DNA of 64,000 nt from Poriferisodalis sp965205175 (GTDB taxonomy: Bacteria > Actinomycetota > Acidimicrobiia > Acidimicrobiales > Poriferisodalaceae). Below, in pieces: positions 46,706-55,840 of the stretch (its first letter is position 1; each line of letters starts with the position of its first letter). The stretch lies in the NCBI RefSeq assembly GCF_965205175.1, contig NZ_OZ242038.1:930001-994000 (forward strand), given 5' to 3'. A model generated the notes under the pieces. The model was given only the letters and a program-made list of their open reading frames with translations. It was not told the DNA's origin and did no database searches. The position numbers were made by a program, and so were the translations under genes.

Positions 46706-47208
46706 GGGGCGTGTGCCGGTTCGCGGCTCCACAGCACGTCGAAGTCGACGGCCACGTCCAGCACTTGGAGTGCGCGTCCGATGCCGGTGCAGAACCCGGC
46801 CGTGACCGTGAGCTCCAGCAGTTCTCGCTCTGAGAAGCGCTCGCTCAGCCGTGCCCAGAACTCGTCGTCGATCGAGGTGTGGTCCAGCGCGAATCGCTCG
46901 CCGAACTCGATGGCGAGCTTCTCACGCTCGGAGAATTCGTCGATCTCGCTGTAGCGGTCGACGGCGCCGTAGAGTTCGTCGTCCATGCCTTGCTGCATCG
47001 CCGATGCAGCCCGAGTGTTCAGTCAGACGTGGCATCGGTTGAGCTGCGCAATTCTCATGCGCATCGCCTCGCGCTCGCGAATCGGCAAGCTGCACTGCTC
47101 GTACACCGCGGCACTCATGGCGTGGAGCCCTTCGCCCAGATGCGGTGCGATGTTCCACAGGCGGGATGCTTCTTTGCCCGTGCCGGGCGGTACCTCGATG
47201 CGTGCCAT
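46702..47208 (-). CDS. Probable selenoprotein: AhpD/carboxymuconolactone-decarboxylase family, CxxU
   Basis: ATG 47208 follows a near-perfect AAGGAGG site. The frame reads 61 residues (MARIEVPPGTGKEASRLWNI ... MRIAQLNRCHV), meets TGA at 47025-47023, then continues in the same frame for 106 residues (LNTRAASAMQQGMDDELYG ... AIEFGERFALDH) to TGA 46702. Both halves match one CMD/AhpD-like protein of normal length (168). The TGA stands where the family has the second Cys of its redox CxxC, giving Cys59-His-Val-Sec62. CMD-domain and AhpD-like selenoproteins are known from marine metagenomes. A hairpin of bacterial SECIS geometry follows. The likely role is peroxide or organic hydroperoxide reduction. 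Alternative: a nonsense mutation or sequencing error. Confidence 0.8.
46992..47010 (-). promoter_or_regulatory. Candidate bacterial SECIS hairpin
   Basis: On the minus strand, 12 nt after the in-frame TGA, GCTGCATC (47010-47003) pairs perfectly with GATGCAGC (46999-46992) around a GGC loop. The loop begins 20 nt after the TGA and its first base is G. This agrees with the published bacterial SECIS model: loop about 16-37 nt after UGA, with G in the first two loop positions. It lies inside the coding sequence as bacterial SECIS elements do. Confidence 0.7.
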
Positions 47209-47272
47209 CGCTCGGCCTCCTTCTGCGTGAGACGCGCCAGCCCCGTGAAACTAGCCTGCCGAGCTGCGCCCT

Positions 47273-48835
47273 ATGCCTGCCTTTGCCAAAGCGGCCGCTG
47301 CGATGGACCCGACCGGGTTCGCTCTGGTCGATCCCAACGGCGAGATGACGTGGGGACAGGTCGATCTCGCCTTGAACCGTTGCGCGCAGGCGTTGCTCGC
47401 AACTGCGCTGGGCCCGCGTCGGCGCATTGCCGTGTTTGCGGAGAACGCTGCCGAGGTAGCACTCGCCCACTTGGGCGGCCTGCTGGCCGGATGCTCCTCG
47501 GTGCCGGTCAACTTTCACCTCAACGCCGCCGAGGCTGCCTACGTGCTCGCCGACTCGCAGACCGAGGTGTTGTTCGTCGGCCCGGCAACTGCTGAACGCG
47601 GCCTGGCCGCAGCACGCACGGCGGGCGTCAGCCAAGTTGTCGGCTGGGACTGCGACGCGCTGCGGCGTGACATCGTGCCGTGGACAGATTGGCTCGCCGA
47701 CGCTGACGATGCCGATCCGCCCGACGACATCACTCCACTGGCGAACCTGCTGTACACCTCAGGCACCACTGGCACCCCCAAGGGAACCGAGCTGCCGCCC
47801 ACCATGTTCGCCGGCGGTACCAACATGAGCGAGCACCTGGCGGCGCTCGCAGCCGGACGCTTCGCCGGATCCGGCACGCACCTGGTGGTGGGGCCGATGT
47901 ACCACACCGGACCGCTGTCGGGAATGCGCCTGCTGGCCACGGGAACCCCGTCGGTCATTCTCGGCCGATTCGACGCCGAGGCCACCTTGGCGGCCGTCGA
48001 TCGCTACCGCACGGGCAGCTCAGTGATGGTCCCCACGCATTTCGTGCGGCTGCTGGGGCTGCCACCCGAGGTCAAGGACCGCTACGACGTCAGCTCCATG
48101 CGGCTGGTGGCGCACACCGGGGCGAGCTGTCCCGTGGAGGTCAAGCAGGCGATGATCGACTGGTGGGGCCCGGTGTTCACCGACGCGTACGGCGCAACCG
48201 AAGTGGGCACGGTGTGCTCGATCACCAGCGAGGAGTGGCTGGCGCACCGGGGATCCGTGGGCCGACCGATAGCGCCGTTCTCCGCGCTCGTGCTCGACGA
48301 GGCGGGCAACGAGCTGGCACCGAACACCGAAGGCCGTCTGTACTTCCGTGACGCCAGCGGCCGAGGGATCGTCTATCCGAACGATCCCGCCAAGACCGCT
48401 GCGTCCAACCCCGAGCCCGGCCTGTTCACGCTCGGCGAGATCGGCCGCATCGACGACGACGGTTACGTCTATGTCACCGACCGCTTCAGCGACATGGTGG
48501 TCAGCGGCGGCGCGAACCTCTACCCGGCCGAGGCGGAGCAGCACTTGGTGGATCACCCGGCGATTGCCGACGTGGCGTGCATCGGCGTGCCGCACCCGGA
48601 GATGGGCGAAGAGCTTCGAGCGCTCATCGTGCCCCGAGACGGCGCAGTCGGCGGGTTCGACGCCGAAGAGGTCGCAGCGTGGCTGGCGACGCGTCTGACC
48701 CCGATGAAGTGTCCGCGCAGCTACGAGCTGGTCGCAGACCTGGGTCGCAGCACCATGGGCAAGCTCAACAAGCGCCGCTTGCGTGAGGCGTATCTCGCAG
48801 GCGAACTGGCACTGCCCGACCAGCCTGCGCCCTGA
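47273..48835 (+). CDS. AMP-dependent acyl-CoA synthetase/ligase
   Basis: This 520-residue adenylate-forming enzyme activates a carboxylic acid as its CoA thioester. Motifs visible are LLYTSGTTGTPKGTELPP (phosphate loop), DAYGATEVG (A5), FTLGEIGRIDDDGYVYVTDR (A7), SDMVVSGGANLYPAE (A8) and STMGKLNKRRLRE with the catalytic Lys. Substrate unknown; neighbours suggest an acid from terpenoid, steroid or aromatic breakdown. It is divergent from the selenoprotein gene, with a 64-bp gap. Confidence 0.92.
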   Translation: MPAFAKAAAAMDPTGFALVDPNGEMTWGQVDLALNRCAQALLATALGPRRRIAVFAENAAEVALAHLGGLLAGCSSVPVNFHLNAAEAAYVLADSQTEVLFVGPATAERGLAAARTAGVSQVVGWDCDALRRDIVPWTDWLADADDADPPDDITPLANLLYTSGTTGTPKGTELPPTMFAGGTNMSEHLAALAAGRFAGSGTHLVVGPMYHTGPLSGMRLLATGTPSVILGRFDAEATLAAVDRYRTGSSVMVPTHFVRLLGLPPEVKDRYDVSSMRLVAHTGASCPVEVKQAMIDWWGPVFTDAYGATEVGTVCSITSEEWLAHRGSVGRPIAPFSALVLDEAGNELAPNTEGRLYFRDASGRGIVYPNDPAKTAASNPEPGLFTLGEIGRIDDDGYVYVTDRFSDMVVSGGANLYPAEAEQHLVDHPAIADVACIGVPHPEMGEELRALIVPRDGAVGGFDAEEVAAWLATRLTPMKCPRSYELVADLGRSTMGKLNKRRLREAYLAGELALPDQPAP

Positions 48836-48973
48836 TCGCGGCACGCGACCGCGCGTTACTGTGGACCCAGCAGGTGCCACAGCGCGTGCCGTATGCGGCA
48901 CGCCGAGTCAGCGCCGAACCAGCTCGGTATGACTCGGCCCGCACACTGGCACCGGCGGAGAAAGGCAGCAGTC

Positions 48974-50311
48974 GTGAGCGATGTCATCGAGATCAGAGGA
49001 ATCAGCCGCGCCAAGGCGCCGGAACCGGAGATGAGCGCTCGCCCCATCACCGGTGAGCGTTACTTCTCGGCCGACGTCGCGCAAGCAGAATGGGATGCCC
49101 TGTGGCCTCGGGTCTGGCAGGTGGCCGGGCGCGTGGACCAGGTGCCCGAGGCGGGCGATTACGTCACCTATGAGGTCGGCCGCGACTCGGTGCTGTGCGT
49201 GCGGGGCGACGACGGCCGCATCCGCGCGTTCTTCAACGTCTGCCAGCACCGCGGCAACCGACTGGTCAGCAGCGACGTCGGCACGCTGGCAACCGGCGAG
49301 TTTCAGTGCGCCTATCACGGCTGGCGCTTCGACACCACCGGAGTGCTGCGCTGGGTCCACGACGAAGACGACTTTCCCCAGGGCAGCCCGTGCGGCAATC
49401 GGAATCTGGTCGAGATTCCCTGCGACACCTGGGCCGGCTTCATCTGGTTCAACATGGACCAGGCGTGCGACGACCTGCGCTCGTGGCTGCACCCGGTCGC
49501 CGACCACCTCGACGCGTACCGCATGGAGGACATGAAGCGCACCCACTGGGTCACCGTCATCGGGGACTGGAACTGGAAGTGCGTGCAGGACAACTTCAAC
49601 GAGAGCTACCACCTGCCCTTCGTTCACCCGCAGACGCTGCACTCCATGAACGAGCACCACAGCGGCTGCCAGTTCGACATGTACCCCAACGGCCACGCCA
49701 GGATGCTGATGCCCGGCGGCGGGCCCGGCCCGCACTATCAGGGCCGCACCGAGCGCACGCTCCAGAGCCTCAAGGCTGACATGGAGTTCTGGGAGCTGGA
49801 CCCGTCGCCGTTCACCTCCGACGTGAGCGGCCTGCGCACCGCCCTGCAGCAGCGCAAACGCGAGCTGGGCACCGCCAAGGGCTACGACTTCTCCTCCTAC
49901 TCAGACGAGCAGCTCACCGACCATTACCACTACACGGTGTTCCCCAATCTCAGCTTCTCCATGAAGCCCGACGGCTGCATCTGGCTGCGCGGCACGCCGC
50001 ATCCGACCGATCCGCAGAAGTGCGTCTTCGACATGTGGTACCTGACGCTGTTTCCGCGTGGCGCGAAGGAGTACTACTCGAACTCGATGCGCGACTGGGT
50101 GTCGGTCGACCACCAGGTAAAGCATCAGATCGGCAAGGTGGGCGAAGTCTCGTGCGGCCCGGGCATCGATCAGGACGTGGCGATCTGGACGACTCAGCAG
50201 CAGGGCCTGCGCTCGCGCGGCTACCGCGGCGACTACATGCCCGCCCAGGAGCGCCGCATCCGCTTCTTCCACGACAACATCGACCGCTACCTCGCCATGG
50301 GGCCGCTGTGA
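48974..50311 (+). CDS. Rieske non-heme iron oxygenase, large subunit
   Basis: The 445-residue protein has the Rieske 2Fe-2S motif FFNVCQHRGNRL (Cys90, His92) and FQCAYHGWRF (Cys112, His115). The catalytic iron site is in VQDNFNESYHLPFVHP (two His of the facial triad). It should hydroxylate an aromatic or alicyclic substrate. GTG 48974 is preferred after GGAGAAAGG; more upstream in-frame codons lack family sequence. Its stop overlaps the Rieske ferredoxin gene by 4 bp. Confidence 0.93.
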   Translation: MSDVIEIRGISRAKAPEPEMSARPITGERYFSADVAQAEWDALWPRVWQVAGRVDQVPEAGDYVTYEVGRDSVLCVRGDDGRIRAFFNVCQHRGNRLVSSDVGTLATGEFQCAYHGWRFDTTGVLRWVHDEDDFPQGSPCGNRNLVEIPCDTWAGFIWFNMDQACDDLRSWLHPVADHLDAYRMEDMKRTHWVTVIGDWNWKCVQDNFNESYHLPFVHPQTLHSMNEHHSGCQFDMYPNGHARMLMPGGGPGPHYQGRTERTLQSLKADMEFWELDPSPFTSDVSGLRTALQQRKRELGTAKGYDFSSYSDEQLTDHYHYTVFPNLSFSMKPDGCIWLRGTPHPTDPQKCVFDMWYLTLFPRGAKEYYSNSMRDWVSVDHQVKHQIGKVGEVSCGPGIDQDVAIWTTQQQGLRSRGYRGDYMPAQERRIRFFHDNIDRYLAMGPL

Positions 50312-50730
50312 GCGATGCCGCAGGCGGCCAGACAGAGACAGCCGCAGCCTCAGCCGACGGCGCAGCCTGTGTCAACCTCGGCGACCTAGGCGACCTGCGC
50401 GACGGCCAGATGACGTCGTTCCCCGAACTCGGCACCCACGGCGTGGTGGTGTGCCGGGTGGACGGGCAGCTGCGCGCGCTGGTCGACAAGTGCAGCCACG
50501 CCGACACGCCGCTGAGCAGCGGCCGCCTGAGGGGCCCGGTGCTGGTGTGCCCGCTGCACGGCGCCGGCTTCGACGTGCGAGACGGCAGCGTGCAGGGCCC
50601 TCCGGCGTGGGAGGACGTGGCGACCCACGCGATCAGCGAGACCGCCGACGGCGCGATGGTGGACCTGACCCCGCGTCTGGCCGACGACGGCGGTGCCGCC
50701 GAGGTGGGTGCTCGGCTCCGGACTCGCTGA
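50308..50730 (+). CDS. Rieske-type [2Fe-2S] ferredoxin
   Basis: The 140-residue protein has cluster ligands in DKCSHADTPLSSG and VLVCPLHGAGFDV (CxH ... CxxH), as in Rieske ferredoxins that feed electrons to ring-hydroxylating oxygenases. GTG 50308 overlaps the oxygenase stop, so the two are probably made together. A ferredoxin reductase is not adjacent. Confidence 0.9.
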   Translation: MSDAAGGQTETAAASADGAACVNLGDLGDLRDGQMTSFPELGTHGVVVCRVDGQLRALVDKCSHADTPLSSGRLRGPVLVCPLHGAGFDVRDGSVQGPPAWEDVATHAISETADGAMVDLTPRLADDGGAAEVGARLRTR

Positions 50731-50880
50731 CTCGCTCATCAGCCAATCGGCCGATCAGCCCGGCCGCCGCGTCGCTGCCGCGCTGTTCGCACTAGTGTCG
50801 TCTGGCGTTGCGTCCATGCATCGCTGCGAGCCGGGCGGCGTGCAGAGCGGGCGTGCAGCGCGTGAGGAGGGCAAGCACAC

Positions 50881-52626
50881 ATGCGGGACCGGTGGATCAC
50901 CGACTACGAGCCCAGCAGGCGTTGGCCGCACTACACGCGTGCCAACGCGGGGGAGGTCATGCCCTCGCCCGTGACGCCCTTGTGCCAGAAGTTCACGTGG
51001 GACGAGGGCATCATCCACGGTGCAGCGCAGGGCTCCTGCCGCACCGGCCTGTACGAGCCCCATGAGTACGACCCGGTCCTGCCGGAGGTCTTCGGCTTCT
51101 TCGGCGGCTACTTCTACAACAATCTGGCGAACATCCGGATGCAGGGCGTCCGCAATCCGATCGTGACGGTGGAGCAGCTCGACACGGCGTTCTTCGGCGA
51201 CCATCCCGACGTGCCGCCCTATGAGGAGCATCCCGACGACGCCAAGCCGCATCTGACCGACGGGATCATGGCGCACATCGGCTGGATCATGTCCCGCACG
51301 CAATGGCCAGAGCTGATGGCAGACTGCGACCATGTGAACCAGGTGCGCCGCGAGCGCCCCGACCTCACTGCGCTGAGCGATGCACAACTGCTCGAACGCG
51401 CTCGCTCCACACTGCCGGACCTGGTGTGGGGCTTCGACCAGCACTACATGTCGTCGTCCTCGTCGGGCATCGCGCCGGGGATCTTCGGCGTGGTAGGCGA
51501 GGCAATCGGCGATACCACAATCCCGATGCGCCTGGTTGCCGGACTCGGCGACGTGGACTCGGCAGCTCCCAGCCTCTCGCTGTGGGAGCTGGGACGGGCC
51601 ATCCGCGGCTCGACGACGCTGACGGCGCTCTTCGATGCGGGCCTAGACGGCCTCGAGCAGCGGCTGCGGTCCTCGCACGACGCGCCAGCGCAGGATTTCG
51701 TGGCCGACTTCGATGCCTTCTTGGTCGAGTTCGGCAGCCGCGGGCCGAACGAGTGGGAGATCAGTGCCGAGACGTGGGAGACTAAGCCCGCATTGGTGCT
51801 GGCGATGCTGGATCGGATCCGCCTCCAAGACGACGACGAGTCACCGCATCGGCGCGCGCAAGCGCGCACCGCTGAACGCGAAGCGCTCACCGCCGAAGTT
51901 CGTGCCAAGCTGAGCGAGATCGGCAACGAGGAGCTGACCGGCCAGTTCGAGGCAGCGCTGGTTGCGGCGAACTTCATGGTCTACCGCGAGCGCACCAAGA
52001 CGAACATCATCAAGACGGTGCACGAGGGCCGGATGGTGTTCCGGGAGCTGGGCCGCCGCCACACCGCAGCTGGCAACATCGGCGATCCGTTCCACGTCTT
52101 CATGCTGCTCTCCGCCGAGCTGGACGACTTCGTGGCCGACCCGGCGTCGTTCGCTGACACACTCGCCGAGCGCGACGCGCAGTGGCGGCAGCTGGCCGAC
52201 CTCGAACCGCCGTTCATCATCGCCGACGCGCAGGTGCCTCCGCTGAGCGAATGGCCCCGCAAGGATCAGACCACCGCGACAGCGGCCGGCGAGGGCGACG
52301 TGCTCACGGGTCTGGCCGGCAGCCCGGGCGTCTACACGGGACGAGCACGGGTGATCACCGATCCTGGCGATCCGGGCGCACTCGACCCGGGCGACGTGAT
52401 GGTGGCGCCGAGCACCGATCCGGGATGGACGCCGCTGTTCATGACCGCAGGTGCAGCGGTGGTGAACGTGGGCGGCCAGATCAGCCACGCCATCATCGTG
52501 AGCCGCGAACTGGGGCTGCCGTGTGTGGTCTCGGTTGAGGGCGCCACGAAGATCATCCCCGACGGCGCGGTAGTCGAGGTGGACGGCAACAACGGCCGAG
52601 TCACCGTCGTGGAGCTGCCCCAGTGA
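50881..52626 (+). CDS. PEP-utilizing / rifampin-phosphotransferase-like protein without ATP-grasp domain
   Basis: The 581-residue protein begins YTRANAGEVMPSPVTPL, like the substrate-binding domain of rifampin-phosphotransferase-type enzymes. It ends with the swivelling phosphohistidine domain (GDVMVAPSTDPGWTPLF, GGQISHAIIVSRELGLPCV; the catalytic His is present). No N-terminal ATP-grasp domain is encoded here or just upstream. It may act with a separate ATP-binding partner or have another role. A GAGGAGG site precedes ATG 50881. It overlaps the LLM gene by 4 bp, placing it in the Rieske operon or one that follows it. Confidence 0.8.
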   Translation: MRDRWITDYEPSRRWPHYTRANAGEVMPSPVTPLCQKFTWDEGIIHGAAQGSCRTGLYEPHEYDPVLPEVFGFFGGYFYNNLANIRMQGVRNPIVTVEQLDTAFFGDHPDVPPYEEHPDDAKPHLTDGIMAHIGWIMSRTQWPELMADCDHVNQVRRERPDLTALSDAQLLERARSTLPDLVWGFDQHYMSSSSSGIAPGIFGVVGEAIGDTTIPMRLVAGLGDVDSAAPSLSLWELGRAIRGSTTLTALFDAGLDGLEQRLRSSHDAPAQDFVADFDAFLVEFGSRGPNEWEISAETWETKPALVLAMLDRIRLQDDDESPHRRAQARTAEREALTAEVRAKLSEIGNEELTGQFEAALVAANFMVYRERTKTNIIKTVHEGRMVFRELGRRHTAAGNIGDPFHVFMLLSAELDDFVADPASFADTLAERDAQWRQLADLEPPFIIADAQVPPLSEWPRKDQTTATAAGEGDVLTGLAGSPGVYTGRARVITDPGDPGALDPGDVMVAPSTDPGWTPLFMTAGAAVVNVGGQISHAIIVSRELGLPCVVSVEGATKIIPDGAVVEVDGNNGRVTVVELPQ

Positions 52627-53594
52627 GCCGGCCATTCCGCTTCGGCGTGCAAGCGTTCAGCGCCGACAGCGCCGCCGAGTGGAAGGACGTGGCTCGTTCG
52701 GCGGAGGATCTCGGCTACAGCTGTCTGCATCTGGCCGACCACTACCTCGGTCCGGGAGCGGCGATGACCGCCGCGAGCCACCCGCCCCAGAATCTGGCGG
52801 CGCTGCCCGCGATGGCCACCGCCGCGGCGGTGACCGAACGCTTGCTCATCGGGGCGCGGGTCATGTGCGTGGACTACCACCAGCCAGTGGTGCTGGCCAA
52901 GTCGCTGGCCACCGTCGACCTGCTGTCCGACGGCCGACTGGAACCCGGATTCGGCGCAGGCTGGGTCACCAGCGAGTACAAGGCGATGGGCGTGCCGATG
53001 GAGCGCCCCGGCATCCGAATCGAGCGCATGGTCGAGCACGTGCAGCTGGCGCGGGCGTTCTTCGCCGGCGAGGAGCTCGACTTCGACGGCGAGCACGTGC
53101 AGGTTCACGACATGGCCGCCGTGCCCGCCTCGCCGCAGCCGGGCGGACCCAGGGTCATGATCGGCGGCGGATCGCCGCGGGTGTTGCGGACAGCGGGGGC
53201 ACTGGCCGACATCGTCTCGATCAACTTCGACAACTCCGCAGGCAAGATCGGCGCGCACGGCATCGGGTCCGGCACTGCGTCGGGCACTGCGGCGAAGATC
53301 GGCTGGGTGCGCGATGGCGCCGGGGAACGCTTCGACGACCTGGAGATCGAGATCGGCGCCTACTTCACGACGGTGACCGACGCCACCAAGGCGACGCTGG
53401 ATGCGATGTCGAAGGCGCTGGGCATGACGCCCGAGGTGCTGGCGCACCATCCGCATGCGCTCATCGGCTCGGTCGATGAGATCTGCGAGACGCTGCAGCG
53501 GCGCCGCGACGAGTACGGCATCAGCTACGTGACCGTCGGCGGCGCGAACATGCAGGCATTCGCCCCGGTGGTAGCTGCACTGTCGGGCACCTGA
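52623..53594 (+). CDS. LLM-class F420-dependent oxidoreductase
   Basis: The 323-residue luciferase-like TIM barrel shows FRFGVQAFSADSAAEWKDVA, LADHYLGPG, LLSDGRLEPGFGAGWVTSEY and PGGPRVMIGGGSPRVLR. The sequence style fits the actinobacterial F420-dependent subgroup (MSMEG_2516-like); flavin use is the alternative. GTG 52623 overlaps the preceding stop. Probable redox step on the same catabolic substrate. Confidence 0.88.
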   Translation: MSRPFRFGVQAFSADSAAEWKDVARSAEDLGYSCLHLADHYLGPGAAMTAASHPPQNLAALPAMATAAAVTERLLIGARVMCVDYHQPVVLAKSLATVDLLSDGRLEPGFGAGWVTSEYKAMGVPMERPGIRIERMVEHVQLARAFFAGEELDFDGEHVQVHDMAAVPASPQPGGPRVMIGGGSPRVLRTAGALADIVSINFDNSAGKIGAHGIGSGTASGTAAKIGWVRDGAGERFDDLEIEIGAYFTTVTDATKATLDAMSKALGMTPEVLAHHPHALIGSVDEICETLQRRRDEYGISYVTVGGANMQAFAPVVAALSGT

Positions 53595-53609
53595 GGGGAA
53601 GGTACGCAC

Positions 53610-54956
53610 ATGGCCGCAACGACCACCTCCGTGAGCAGTCTGGCTGGTGATCCGCGCACTGCCGACTCCGTCGAACTGGCCGATTTCGGGCTGTTCGACC
53701 CGGCGATCCAGCAGTGCCCGCACGCCTACTACGCCAAGATGCAACACGAGGCACCCGTCTTCGAGACCGCCATGGGAGACGCCCCGCTCTACCTGATCAC
53801 CCGCTACGAGGACATCGTGGAGGTGGTGCGCGACACCGACACGTTCTCCTCGGAGTTCGACACCAGCGGCTACATCAGCAGCGAACTGGCCGAGCGCATG
53901 GCGCAGCTGTACCGCAGCGAAGGCGGCTACCCGCGTGTGCGGACCATGCTGACCGCCGACCCGCCGGCGCACACCCGCTTTCGGCGGCTCATCAGCAAGG
54001 CGTTCACGCCGAAGGTCATTGCAGACCTGGAGCCGACGATCCGCGACATCACCGTCGGACTGATCGAGGCGATGCTGGCCGCGACATCCGACGGCAGCTC
54101 GATCGATTTCGTGGAGGCGTTCGCCGTGCCGCTGCCGGTCACGGTGATCGCGAAGGCACTGAACGTGCCCGATGACCGGCTCGCCGACTTCAAGCGTTGG
54201 AGTGACGCGTCCATCGCCGGAATCGGCACCAACATCTCCATCGAGGAGCGTCTTGAGGCTGAGCGCGACGTGATCGAGTACCAGAAGTACTTCGCGCGCC
54301 AACTCGAGTTGCGCGAGACGTCGCCGCAGGACGATCTGTTGACCAAGCTGCTCCATGCCCGGATCGACCGGGACCAGGACGGCATCGAGGACAGCGAGGT
54401 GTCGGACGCACCGCTGAACATGGCGGAGATGCTCAGCATCATCCAGCAGCTGCTCGTCGCCGGCAACGAGACCACGACGAAGCTGCTGACCGAGACGATG
54501 CGCTTGCTGGGCGAGCATCCAGCGCAGTGGCAGGCGTTGCAAGACGACGCCGCACGGGCGCGTGCGGTGGTGGAAGAGGCGTTGCGCCTCTCGACGCCGA
54601 CTCAGGGCATGTTCCGGGTGGTGCGCAAGGACACCACGGTGGCCGGGGTCGAGATTCCGGCCGGTGCTCGTGTGGTGGTGATGTACTCCGCTGCCAACCG
54701 CGATCCGCAGGTGTTCGACGATCCGCAGTCGTTCTGCCCCGAGCGTGCCGGCGCTTCGAGCCATCTGGCATTCGGACGCGGCATTCACTTCTGCGTCGGG
54801 GCTGCGTTGTCACGGCTCGAAGGCAGAGTGGCCCTCGAGGAGCTGAGCCGCCGTCTGTCCTCGTTCGAGCTTGACGTCGCCAATACCTACGAGTACCACC
54901 CCAGCTTCATGCTGCGCGGCCTGAAGCGTCTCGACCTCCGGCTGACCGGCGCCTGA
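53610..54956 (+). CDS. Cytochrome P450
   Basis: The 448-residue P450 has the I-helix LLVAGNETTTKLLTE, the ExxR motif VVEEALRLSTPTQG and the heme loop LAFGRGIHFCVGAALSR. It differs clearly from the P450 at 41877. ATG 53610 follows GAGGGGAAGG and lies 15 bp after the LLM gene, so it probably ends the same operon. Substrate unknown. Confidence 0.95.
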   Translation: MAATTTSVSSLAGDPRTADSVELADFGLFDPAIQQCPHAYYAKMQHEAPVFETAMGDAPLYLITRYEDIVEVVRDTDTFSSEFDTSGYISSELAERMAQLYRSEGGYPRVRTMLTADPPAHTRFRRLISKAFTPKVIADLEPTIRDITVGLIEAMLAATSDGSSIDFVEAFAVPLPVTVIAKALNVPDDRLADFKRWSDASIAGIGTNISIEERLEAERDVIEYQKYFARQLELRETSPQDDLLTKLLHARIDRDQDGIEDSEVSDAPLNMAEMLSIIQQLLVAGNETTTKLLTETMRLLGEHPAQWQALQDDAARARAVVEEALRLSTPTQGMFRVVRKDTTVAGVEIPAGARVVVMYSAANRDPQVFDDPQSFCPERAGASSHLAFGRGIHFCVGAALSRLEGRVALEELSRRLSSFELDVANTYEYHPSFMLRGLKRLDLRLTGA

Positions 54957-55033
54957 CTCGACTCCGGGCCGGCTCGCTTCGGGCCAGTTCGACGTGGGCC
55001 CCGAAGACTGGTACAGCGACTGGTGCAGCGGGC

Positions 55034-55840
55034 TCAGCCGTCCGCGGGTTCCTCGCGGAGCGCCCAGCGGATCGCACGTCGCAGCAGCTCGTAGTACTGC
55101 GGTTTCGTCCACGAACACCGCTCGACGGTCGGGTAGTACGCCAGCACCGGCGCCATGTCCCAGTGCCCTCGGCAGTGGCCGAGCGTGTTGTACAGCACTG
55201 CGCCCTGCCCGAGCGGACGCAGGTACTGGACCAAATGTGCCGATTCGGTGTCGGCCCAGTCGAACTCCGCGAAGCCGCGTGCCTGGCCAGACCAGTGCGT
55301 GTGCAGCAGCGGGTGCAGGTCGGCACGGCCGTGGTATTCCATCAGGTACAGCTCGTCGTCGGTCTCGAAGGCCTCGATGCCGGCAACCAGCCAGTGGGCC
55401 GGGTCGGCGGCCTCGACCGAGTACGGCTGGATGGGCGGATGCGCAACGAACTGGCTCCCGAGCGTGCGCGCCCACACGGGAAACACTCGCGGCGACTCCA
55501 CGCCGTTCGGCCGGCCGAGGTCCAGCGCTGCATTCGTGCCGTGCAGGGCAACCCAGCGCCCGCCGCCGCGCACCCAGTCGGAGATCGCTTCCTGCGCCGG
55601 CCGCGAGGGACGCACGTCGCAGGTGTAGCTGACCAGGAACGCGCCGCGACAGATGGCCTCGGCGGCCTCGTAATCGGGCCAGACGGTTACTCGCACATGC
55701 GGATGCTCCGCCAGCAGCCCCAGCAGTTCGGCGCGCGCGAAATCGATGTCGTGGTACTTGCCGCCTGCCACGAGATGCGCGTCAACGCGAGCAGGCGGCT
55801 CGCTCTGCGCGCTGTCTCGGGCTTCGTCGCTGTCGCTCAA
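55034..55840 (-). CDS. ThuA-like domain protein, TTG start
   Basis: The 268-residue protein has the ThuA/class-I-amidotransferase-like fold: HLVAGGKYHDIDFARAELL at the start, then WVRGGGRWVALHGTNAA, ELYLMEYHG and AVLYNTLGHCRGHWDMAPVL. ThuA-like proteins are linked to sugar or glycoside metabolism, with no settled reaction. TTG 55840 overlaps the SDR stop (TTGA), which I take as the start. Confidence 0.78.
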   Translation of the reverse strand: MSDSDEARDSAQSEPPARVDAHLVAGGKYHDIDFARAELLGLLAEHPHVRVTVWPDYEAAEAICRGAFLVSYTCDVRPSRPAQEAISDWVRGGGRWVALHGTNAALDLGRPNGVESPRVFPVWARTLGSQFVAHPPIQPYSVEAADPAHWLVAGIEAFETDDELYLMEYHGRADLHPLLHTHWSGQARGFAEFDWADTESAHLVQYLRPLGQGAVLYNTLGHCRGHWDMAPVLAYYPTVERCSWTKPQYYELLRRAIRWALREEPADG

